Program-made: the position numbers and the translations under genes
Notes under the pieces: generated by a model
Seen by the model: the letters and a program-made list of their open reading frames with translations, nothing else
Told to the model about the DNA's origin: nothing
Databases searched by the model: none
In this document: positions 1 to 4,641 of the stretch, piece after piece
Numbering within the stretch: position 1 is the first letter of the stretch
Layout of the letters: every line of letters starts with the position of its first letter
DNA from: Betaproteobacteria bacterium
Lineage (GTDB): Bacteria > Pseudomonadota > Gammaproteobacteria > Burkholderiales > Casimicrobiaceae
Assembly (NCBI GenBank): GCA_013298455.1
Contig: JAAFHR010000258.1
Span: 1-5,273 of the forward strand
DNA: 5,273 bases
Reading direction: 5' to 3'

Positions 1-13
1 CTCGCTGCGCTCG

Positions 14-98
14 GGCGGGAATCCATGGTGAATTGAGCAAGATCAATCACTTGGAACATGGCTTTTCATCGACGATAGATTCCCGCCTTCGCGGGAAT
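14..98. repeat. dRS3-like palindrome with a partial inverted partner
   Basis: Positions 79-98 read ATTCCCGCCTTCGCGGGAAT, a 20-bp palindrome that fits the pattern ATTCCC-N8-GGGAAT known from Neisseria dRS3 repeats and seen, as I recall, in many beta- and gammaproteobacterial intergenic regions. A second, inverted partial copy lies at 14-22 (GGCGGGAAT), so 14-27 and 74-87 match as arms with two differences. The pair encloses about 46 bp with no recognisable content. The left copy may continue past the window edge. It lies about 150 bp beyond the end of iscX. Assignment to a named family is by pattern only. Confidence 0.6.
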
Positions 99-178
99 GA
101 CGGAAATGAGGGTTGTGCAGAGGTATCAACTTATCGCCCCTTTCCCTTAATAAACGTGGACTGCACTGCTCTTTTGTC

Positions 179-193
179 TATTTTTGAAAAATA
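179..193. other. A+T palindrome downstream of iscX
   Basis: TATTTTTGAAAAATA is a perfect 7-bp inverted repeat around a single base, about 50 bases after the iscX stop. On the operon strand it could form an A-U hairpin, but it has no G-C stem and is not followed by a run of T, so it is not a convincing intrinsic terminator. The rest of 99-244 shows no gene or clear signal. Confidence 0.3.
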
Positions 194-244
194 AGATTTA
201 CTTCGTGAAGACCACAGAAGACGCGGTGTCGATAGAAATAGGCG

Positions 245-439
245 TTAGTCCAATTCGTCAATCCAAGCCTGTTGAATCGCCTCAAGAATGCGTTCGCCGC
301 AGCGCTTCGGATCGTCGTCGAAACCGGGCAGCGCGAGCACTTTTTCCATCAAATCCGTGAAGCGAATCGTTTTTGGATCAGCTGCGGGATGCGCTTCGCT
401 GAGCTCAATGGCAATGTCTAAGGTGTCAGTCCATTTCAT
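245..439 (-). CDS. iscX: IscX (YfhJ family) Fe-S assembly protein
   Basis: A 64-residue acidic protein of the IscX/YfhJ family, usually about 66 residues. Family hallmarks are visible: MKWTD at the N-terminus, DPKTIRFTDL around residues 22-31, the acidic FDDDP segment around 40-44, and the ending ILEAIQQAWIDELD. In E. coli IscX binds IscS at the site also used by frataxin, binds iron weakly and slows or tunes cluster formation (family knowledge). I chose the ATG at 439 over the TTG three bases upstream (442) because a GGGAG lies 8 bases before the ATG and the fdx stop overlaps it by one base (TGATG), which implies translational coupling. It is the last gene of the operon, as in E. coli. Identity is very secure. 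Confidence 0.95.
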   Translation of the reverse strand: MKWTDTLDIAIELSEAHPAADPKTIRFTDLMEKVLALPGFDDDPKRCGERILEAIQQAWIDELD

Positions 440-777
440 CAATGATTCTCCCGCGCATGATTGATGGTGTATTTCGGCAGCTCAATCGTTAGATCCGCAG
501 CCGCTAATTTCACCTGACACGACAGTCGCGACACGCTCGTCAAACCCCAGGCTCGGTCGAGCAAATCCTCTTCTTTTTCGTCCATCTCGCCCGTAGTGTT
601 GAAGCCTTCGCGAACGATGACGTGGCAAGTGGTGCATGCGAGCGATTGATCGCAGGCGTGTTCGATTTCAACATCAGCATCAAGGAGCGCGGTGCAAAGC
701 GTGATGCCTGGTTTCGCAGAGAAACTCGCGCCGTTTGGACACAACTCGGCGTGGGGGAGGATTTTTATTGTGGGCAT
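439..777 (-). CDS. fdx: ISC-type [2Fe-2S] ferredoxin
   Basis: A 112-residue adrenodoxin-type ferredoxin that supplies electrons for cluster assembly on IscU. Four cysteine ligands sit at 42, 48, 51 and 87 in the pattern C-X5-C-X2-C...C (HACDQSLACTTCH and RLSCQ), the same positions as in E. coli Fdx as I recall it. The start MPTIKILPHAELCP and the ending PKYTINHARENH are typical of the family. The open frame runs on upstream to about 996, but those residues are encoded by an intergenic repeat and match nothing, so the ATG at 777 is the start; it has no clear Shine-Dalgarno sequence. The non-ligand cysteine found at position 46 in E. coli is leucine here, and an extra cysteine occurs at 28. Its TGA stop overlaps the iscX ATG. 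Confidence 0.96.
   Translation of the reverse strand: MPTIKILPHAELCPNGASFSAKPGITLCTALLDADVEIEHACDQSLACTTCHVIVREGFNTTGEMDEKEEDLLDRAWGLTSVSRLSCQVKLAAADLTIELPKYTINHARENH
448..452 (-). promoter_or_regulatory. Ribosome binding site for iscX
   Basis: GGGAG on the minus strand, 8 bases before the ATG at 439 and inside the end of fdx. The spacing favours the ATG over the TTG at 442 as the iscX start. Confidence 0.65.
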
Positions 778-825
778 GTGAAAAGCGCTAGAACGACCGA
801 ACGAAGTCGTCCGTTCATGTCGATA

Positions 826-977
826 GCCCCCTCTCACGCAAGCGGGAGAGGGTTGGGGTGAGGGTGGTCGATGAGCGGGGATGCGCGGGCGAGCGCTGAT
901 GTCCGTAAAGCGCGGCGTGTCCGTCAGCCACCACACCCTCATCCCCAACCCTTCTCCCGCCCGCGGGCGAAGGGAGC
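826..977. repeat. GC-rich inverted-repeat element between hscA and fdx
   Basis: The 219-bp hscA-fdx spacer is mostly one inverted pair. The left arm (about 826-870) and the complement of the right arm (about 928-977) both contain GGGTTGGGG followed by TGAGGGTG, with small indels. Each arm also holds its own palindrome: 829-835 pairs with 846-852 (CCCTCTC/GAGAGGG), and 959-968 is GCCCGCGGGC. The arms are separated by about 57 bp with no obvious content. It resembles GC-rich intergenic palindrome pairs common in proteobacterial genomes and is related to the element between hscB and hscA. No T-run follows on the operon strand, so a terminator role is unlikely. The remaining 778-825 shows only weak pairing potential. 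Confidence 0.7.
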
Positions 978-996
978 ATCCCGCACTTGGCGCCAC

Positions 997-2877
997 TCAT
1001 AGCAATTGCTCCAAACTTTTTCCGGTCAACGCAGCGCTCACCGCGCGATCCATACGGCGCCCTGCGAATTCGGTGCTGGCGAGGTTGAGCGCTTCGGTCG
1101 CGCGCACGATGGCGCGATGATCGTTGGCCTCTGAGAGCTGTTTCAAATGGGCGATTTGTGAGCTGAGTGCGGCGTGTTCCGTGTCGCTAAGCAAGATTCG
1201 ATCGTCGGTCAAAGCTTTGCCGAGCGATTGCACGAGCGCTAGCGCGTCAACGCGCGCTTCGGCGAGCGCGCGGCCTTGCATGTCGGCGTTGGCGTTAGTG
1301 AACGCGCTTTGCAGCATGGTCGCAATTTCGCCATCCGCCAAGCCGTAACTGGGTTTCACGGTGATTTCTGCGCGTGTTTTCGATGTGGTTTCTTCGGCGC
1401 TCACCGAGAGCAAACCGTCGGCGTCCACTTGAAACGTGACTCGAATTCGCGCAGCACCGGCCACCATCGGCGGAATGCCGCGAAGCTCAAACCGCGCTAA
1501 CGATCGGCAATCGGAAACAAGCTCCCGCTCGCCTTGAACGACGTGCAACGACATCGCGGTTTGACCGTCTTTGAACGTAGTGAACTCTTGGGCTTTAGCA
1601 ATGGGAATCGTTGAGTTGCGCGGGATGATTTTTTCGACCAAACCGCCCATCGTTTCTAAGCCGAGCGATAGCGGAATCACGTCGAGTAACAAATGCGATT
1701 CGCCGTCACCGGATTTGTTTCCGGCTAACTGGTCGGCTTGAATCGCTGCACCGAGCGCGACAACTTCGTCGGGATTCATCGTGGCGAGCGGCGGTTTTCC
1801 GAAGTGCGATTCGAGCGCAGCGCGAACGTGCGGCATCCGCGTTGCGCCACCCACCAAGACGACGCCGTCAATATCGCTCGCTTTGAGTTTGGCATCACGC
1901 AAAGTACGCTTCACGGCGCTGAGGGTGCGGTCAACGAGCGGCTGCGTGAGCTCGACAAATGTTTCGCGCGAGACATCGAGCGTGCTATCGAAACCGCAAC
2001 CCCAATTGACCTTGATCGAAGCGGTCTCCGCTGCGGTGAGGGCTTCTTTGGCAGATCGCGCAGCCGCCTGCAAATTGGCTTGTCCGGCGGGTGACAGGGC
2101 TCGCGTTAACGCCCACGTATCGAACGCATGCTTAGCGAGCGCCGCATCAAAGTCGTCGCCACCCAAATGCGTGTCACCCGCTGTCGCTAGCACTTCGAAC
2201 ACGCCACGCGACAGTCGTAGGATCGACACATCGAACGTGCCGCCGCCCAAGTCGTAGATCAAAAACGTGCCCTCGGCATGCTGATCAAGGCCGTATGCCA
2301 CCGCAGCCGCTGTGGGCTCGTTGAGCAACCGAAGCACGTTGAGCTCGGCGAGCTTCGCCGCATCTTTCGTGGCTTGGCGCTGCGCGTCATCAAAATACGC
2401 TGGCACGGTAATCACCACCCCGTAGAGCGGCCCACCAAGGCTCTGCTCCGCGCGCTCTTTGAGTGAGCGCAAAATTTCCGCTGACACTTCGATAGGCGAG
2501 ACAGCTCCGTGCCGAGTCACGATTTTCAGAGCGCCTTTGCCGTCGCCGCTGGGCGTGGTGAAGTTGTAGCGGGCGGATTCATCGCGCAGATCCGATACAG
2601 CGCGCGCCATGAAGCGCTTAACCGAAGTGATGGTGTTGAGCGCATCGTCACCGCGATGCGACATCGCAGCGTGACCGACAACGATCGATCCGCCTTCGGC
2701 ATACTGCACAGCAGACGGCAACATGGCACGGCCATCGCCGTCGGGCAAACATTCGGCCACGGCGTTGCGAATCGTCGCAACGAGGGAATTGGTAGTACCA
2801 AGATCGATTCCCACCGCCAAGCGACGCGTGTGCGGTTCAGGGCTTTCGCCGGGTTCGGAGATTTGGAGGAAAGCCAT
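997..2877 (-). CDS. hscA: HscA, Hsp70-type chaperone for Fe-S cluster transfer
   Basis: A 626-residue Hsp70 of the HscA subfamily (E. coli about 616). It binds IscU through the LPPVK motif and uses ATP, stimulated by HscB, to drive cluster release. The ATPase domain shows GIDLGTTNS (23-31), NEPTAAAVAYGLD (186-198), DLGGGTFDVS (209-218) and VGGATRMPHV (342-351). The linker LLLDVIPLSLG is at 396-406, followed by the substrate-binding domain to about 500 and a helical lid to the end (AGRRMD near 605-610). The N-terminus MAFLQISEPGES, ahead of the GIDLGTTNS motif, is an HscA hallmark that separates it from DnaK. The ATG at 2877 is preferred to a TTG at 2883 because it gives the conserved N-terminus. 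No Shine-Dalgarno is evident: an inverted-repeat element ends only 6 bases before the ATG. Confidence 0.97.
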   Translation of the reverse strand: MAFLQISEPGESPEPHTRRLAVGIDLGTTNSLVATIRNAVAECLPDGDGRAMLPSAVQYAEGGSIVVGHAAMSHRGDDALNTITSVKRFMARAVSDLRDESARYNFTTPSGDGKGALKIVTRHGAVSPIEVSAEILRSLKERAEQSLGGPLYGVVITVPAYFDDAQRQATKDAAKLAELNVLRLLNEPTAAAVAYGLDQHAEGTFLIYDLGGGTFDVSILRLSRGVFEVLATAGDTHLGGDDFDAALAKHAFDTWALTRALSPAGQANLQAAARSAKEALTAAETASIKVNWGCGFDSTLDVSRETFVELTQPLVDRTLSAVKRTLRDAKLKASDIDGVVLVGGATRMPHVRAALESHFGKPPLATMNPDEVVALGAAIQADQLAGNKSGDGESHLLLDVIPLSLGLETMGGLVEKIIPRNSTIPIAKAQEFTTFKDGQTAMSLHVVQGERELVSDCRSLARFELRGIPPMVAGAARIRVTFQVDADGLLSVSAEETTSKTRAEITVKPSYGLADGEIATMLQSAFTNANADMQGRALAEARVDALALVQSLGKALTDDRILLSDTEHAALSSQIAHLKQLSEANDHRAIVRATEALNLASTEFAGRRMDRAVSAALTGKSLEQLL

Positions 2878-2883
2878 AGTCAA

Positions 2884-3012
2884 CCGCGGTAGGTTCCCTC
2901 CCCTTCAAGGGGAGGGTTAGGGTGGGGATGGTTTTTGGTGGCGTAAGTGCAAGATTGTCGACGGAAAACGATCCCCCTCCCAACCTCCCCCTTGAAGGGG
3001 GAGGAGCCGCGG
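2884..3012. repeat. 129-bp inverted-repeat element with CCGCGG ends between hscB and hscA
   Basis: CCGCGG occurs at 2884-2889 and again at 3007-3012, and between them lie two inverted arms. Each arm has a strong palindrome: CCCTCCCCTT-c-AAGGGGAGGG style at 2896-2916 and CCTCCCCCTT-g-AAGGGGGAGG style at 2984-3004. Inside these come GGTTAGGGTGGGGATGG on the left and the complement of GGTTGGGAGGGGGATCG on the right. About 40 bp of unrelated sequence separates the arms. The GGGTTRGGG core relates it to the element at 826-977. The whole 151-bp spacer is essentially this element, running from 16 bases after the hscB stop to 6 bases before the hscA ATG. Confidence 0.75.
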
Positions 3013-3028
3013 ACCCCGAACGGCGGAA

Positions 3029-3541
3029 TCACGACTCCAACTCCCCAAGCGTCAAATCAACTTCGTCGATGAGTTTTTGAGTGAAGCGCATCTTCCGGGC
3101 GAGAGTCGTTGCAATCGCCCAATGTTCACCGTTGTATGTGGCTGAAAAAGTGTCGCCCAACGACTGAAGCACGCTCGCAAGCTCAATGCCCATTTCTTCC
3201 AATCGCTCGGGGTCTTCTTTGAGTTTGGCGTCGGCAATCGCCTCGCGCCACTCGATTTGCTCCATCAAGAAATCGTGTGGCATCGACGTATTTTTCTCGT
3301 CCATGCCGTTGATGTCTTTGAGCCAGAGCAAGTACATCGCGCGTCGAACGGGATCGACGAGCGTTTGGTAGGCTTCGTTGATTTCGGTGGCGCGCTCAAT
3401 CGCAAAGCGCTGCTCGGCATCGCTGCCGGTGACAAAACGATCAGGATGCGATTCGGTTTGCAGGCGGCGATAGTTCGCAGCAAGCGCTGCGACGTCTACC
3501 GCAAAAGTAGCTGGCAGACCAAGCAATTCAAAATAATTCAC
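3029..3541 (-). CDS. hscB: HscB, J-domain co-chaperone for HscA
   Basis: A 170-residue Hsc20 protein (E. coli 171). The N-terminal J-domain starts NYFELLGLP and carries the HPD motif at 32-34, which stimulates HscA ATPase activity. The C-terminal three-helix part binds IscU; residues matching the E. coli IscU-binding face are in place: L92, M93, I96 (Leu in E. coli), E97, E100 and F153. The start is a GTG at 3541: it gives the expected N-terminus, and an in-frame TGA at 3554-3556 leaves no usable codon upstream. No clear Shine-Dalgarno precedes it. The 51-bp gap from iscA (3542-3592) is free of the repeats that fill the other spacers and has only a weak bulged hairpin near 3574-3590. Confidence 0.96.
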   Translation of the reverse strand: MNYFELLGLPATFAVDVAALAANYRRLQTESHPDRFVTGSDAEQRFAIERATEINEAYQTLVDPVRRAMYLLWLKDINGMDEKNTSMPHDFLMEQIEWREAIADAKLKEDPERLEEMGIELASVLQSLGDTFSATYNGEHWAIATTLARKMRFTQKLIDEVDLTLGELES

Positions 3542-3592
3542 GAAGTTACTACGTCAGTGGTTTCGGTCAACGAGCATCGCTACAGCGTGCCG

Positions 3593-3916
3593 TCAGACTG
3601 TAAACGACTCGCCACAGCCGCAGCGGGCTTTTTCGCGCGGATTGTTGAACTTAAAGCCTTCATTCAAGCCTTCCTTTTGGAAGTCGAGCTCGGTGCCATC
3701 GAGCACCGCAAAGCTCTTCGGATCGATCAACACTTTCGTGCCGAAGCTCTCAAACACCATGTCTTCGGGCAAGGAATCGTCGGCGTATTCAAGCTTGTAG
3801 GCCAACCCCGAGCAACCCGTGGTTTTCACACCCAAGCGAATGCCAATCCCTTTGCCGCGTTTGGCAATGTATTTTTCGATGTGGTTAGCGGCGGCTTGGG
3901 TGAGAGTAACTGGCAT
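3593..3916 (-). CDS. iscA: IscA, A-type Fe-S carrier protein
   Basis: A 107-residue A-type carrier, the same length as E. coli IscA, which accepts clusters or iron and passes them to target apoproteins. The three conserved cysteines are at 35 (TTGCSGLAY) and at 99 and 101 (CGCGESF). The segment LDGTELDF (72-79) followed by KEGLNEGFKFNNP (81-93) is typical of IscA rather than ErpA or SufA, and its place between iscU and hscB agrees. The frame stays open upstream to 4021, but that stretch is encoded by a REP pair and a tandem repeat, so the ATG at 3916 giving MPVTLTQAAA is the real start. A 7-base-period repeat begins about 10 bases upstream of the ATG, and only a weak purine patch (GCGAAG) is available as a ribosome binding site. 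Confidence 0.96.
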   Translation of the reverse strand: MPVTLTQAAANHIEKYIAKRGKGIGIRLGVKTTGCSGLAYKLEYADDSLPEDMVFESFGTKVLIDPKSFAVLDGTELDFQKEGLNEGFKFNNPREKARCGCGESFTV

Positions 3917-3926
3917 ATGGCTTCGC

Positions 3927-3956
3927 AGGACGAAAGACGATAGACGAATGACGACA
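3927..3956. repeat. 7-base-period repeat GACGAAN, copy A
   Basis: Four tandem heptads read on the plus strand from 3929: GACGAAA, GACGATA, GACGAAT, GACGACA. The first 14 bases, AGGACGAAAGACGA, recur exactly at 4464-4477 and, inverted, at 4612-4625. It sits between the REP pair and the iscA start codon, so in the transcript it is the immediate leader of iscA. The three copies in one operon mark it as a dispersed repeat rather than a chance array. Confidence 0.7.
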
Positions 3957-3963
3957 TGGCTTG

Positions 3964-4034
3964 TTGTAGGAGCGGCTTGCCGCGAATGGTGACGTTGGAT
4001 CTGTCTCCCAATTCGCGGCAAGCCGCTCCTACAA
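3964..4034. repeat. REP pair (BIME-like) between iscU and iscA
   Basis: Positions 3964-3987 and 4011-4034 are perfect 24-base inverted repeats separated by 23 bases. Each arm holds GTAG (3966-3969; 4029-4032 on the other strand) followed by a small palindrome GCGGC-TT-GCCGC. A GTAG-type tetranucleotide beside an imperfect stem is the hallmark of REP elements handled by RAYT (Y1-type) transposases, and TGTAGGAGCGGC-type repeats are common in Pseudomonas and xanthomonads (family knowledge). On the operon strand it starts 6 bases after the iscU stop. It has no trailing T-run and iscA follows, so an RNA 3'-end stabiliser is more likely than a terminator. Confidence 0.8.
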
Positions 4035-4040
4035 GTTGGC

Positions 4041-4442
4041 TTACGCAGCTTCCTTTGCTAACGCAGGATGCTTCGCGCGGTAGTCTTCAACCGCGGCTTT
4101 GATCGCATCCTCAGCGAGGATAGAGCAATGAATTTTTACGGGCGGTAGGGCGAGCTCTTCCGCGATCTGTGTGTTTTTCAGGTTCATCGCTTCATCAAGC
4201 GTTTTGCCTTTTACCCATTCGGTGACGAGCGACGAAGATGCAATCGCCGAGCCGCAACCATAGGTTTTGAATTTTGCATCTTCGATCAGCCCATTCGCGC
4301 CGACCTTGATTTGCAACTTCATTACGTCGCCGCATGCGGGCGCGCCAACCATTCCCGTGCCAACCTCAGCATCGTCCTTCGCGAACGAGCCAACGTTTCT
4401 GGGGTTTTCGTAATGGTCAACAACTTTTTCACTATATGCCAT
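4041..4442 (-). CDS. iscU: IscU, Fe-S cluster assembly scaffold
   Basis: A 133-residue scaffold on which [2Fe-2S] clusters are built from IscS-derived sulfur. Ligand cysteines are C37 (GAPACGD), C63 (TYGCGSA) and C106 (KIHCSI), with the conserved D39. The HscA recognition motif LPPVK is intact at 99-103. The N-terminus MAYSEKVVDHYENPRNVGSF is diagnostic of IscU and excludes SufU or NifU. A short Ala/Lys-rich tail (KHPALAKEAA) extends slightly past the E. coli length of about 128. The ATG at 4442 has the best ribosome binding site in the window (GGAG with 9 bases of spacing). It is separated from iscS by a 195-bp spacer, unusually long for this pair, filled by a repeat-bounded element. Identity is certain. 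Confidence 0.98.
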   Translation of the reverse strand: MAYSEKVVDHYENPRNVGSFAKDDAEVGTGMVGAPACGDVMKLQIKVGANGLIEDAKFKTYGCGSAIASSSLVTEWVKGKTLDEAMNLKNTQIAEELALPPVKIHCSILAEDAIKAAVEDYRAKHPALAKEAA

Positions 4443-4451
4443 GGGAATTTA

Positions 4452-4455
4452 CTCC
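4452..4455 (-). promoter_or_regulatory. Ribosome binding site for iscU
   Basis: GGAG on the minus strand, 9 bases before the iscU ATG at 4442. It lies just outside the repeat-bounded element (which starts at 4464), so the element has left the iscU translation signal intact. Confidence 0.75.
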
Positions 4456-4463
4456 GTAAATTT

Positions 4464-4625
4464 AGGACGAAAGACGAAGGACGAATGACGCGAGCATCAT
4501 GCGCGCTTTTGTTTATCTTTTCTGTCCTTGTTGGTTGTCTAAATTCTGTAAAAAAAAACGGACGAACGCCAGCTAGGCCGCCTACTAATCAGATATCTCG
4601 TACTTCGTCATTCGTCTTTCGTCCT
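4464..4625. repeat. MITE-like element bounded by inverted GACGAAN repeats in the iscS-iscU spacer
   Basis: Copy B at 4464-4490 reads GACGAAA, GACGAAG, GACGAAT, GACG on the plus strand; copy C at 4603-4625 reads GACGAAA, GACGAAT, GACGAAG on the minus strand. Together they form terminal inverted repeats of about 22 bp with two mismatches around a core of 112 bp. The core is richer in A+T than the genes and includes a run of nine A (4550-4558). Without the element the iscS-iscU gap would be about 35 bp, a normal operon spacing, so an insertion is a reasonable reading. Copy A near iscA shares the same 14-base start. I see no transposase or target duplication, so mobility is inferred. Confidence 0.6.
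4512..4541 (-). promoter_or_regulatory. Possible internal promoter upstream of iscU
   Basis: On the minus strand TAGACA (4541-4536) and GATAAA (4517-4512) are 18 bases apart and resemble sigma-70 -35 and -10 boxes (5 of 6 and 4 of 6 matches). Transcription would start near 4505 and read into iscU about 60 bases later. It lies in the A+T-richer core of the repeat-bounded element, where chance matches are likely, so this is tentative. Confidence 0.22.
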
Positions 4626-4641
4626 TAGCGCAAAGCGCTAA
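4625..4641 (-). other. Hairpin overlapping the iscS stop codon
   Basis: TTAGCGC-AAA-GCGCTAA is a perfect 7-bp inverted repeat with a 3-base loop. It includes the iscS TAG stop (4640-4638) and ends exactly where the GACGAAN copy C begins. No T-run follows directly in the direction of transcription, so it is not a standard terminator; it might act in mRNA processing or 3'-end protection of iscS. Confidence 0.4.

Noticed and set aside
179..193. Terminator of the operon
   Set aside because: The palindrome is only A-T and lacks a following T-run; the true end of the operon is not identifiable here.
826..977. CRISPR array or tRNA-like structure in the spacers
   Set aside because: Repeats are paired inverted arms, not regularly spaced direct repeats, and there is no cloverleaf or CCA end.
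778..996. Extended N-terminus of fdx (73 extra codons, open to 996)
   Set aside because: The extra residues are encoded by the inverted-repeat element, are rich in Pro and Arg, and match no ferredoxin; the ATG at 777 gives the exact family N-terminus.
1738..2257. Long plus-strand open frames inside hscA (and similar ones at 2509-2892 and 3257-3943)
   Set aside because: They are antisense to strongly conserved genes, have no family features, and arise from the codon bias of the real frame.
997..2877. DnaK rather than HscA
   Set aside because: The N-terminal MAFLQISEPGES extension, the missing DnaK tail and the neighbours hscB and fdx all point to HscA.
3917..4021. Extended N-terminus of iscA (35 extra codons)
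   Set aside because: It is encoded by the REP arm and the heptad repeat; the ATG at 3916 gives the usual 107-residue IscA.
4550..4590. Rho-independent terminator in the iscS-iscU spacer
   Set aside because: The minus strand has a run of nine T, but the sequence before it forms only a stem of about 3 bp (GCC/GGC), too weak for an intrinsic terminator.
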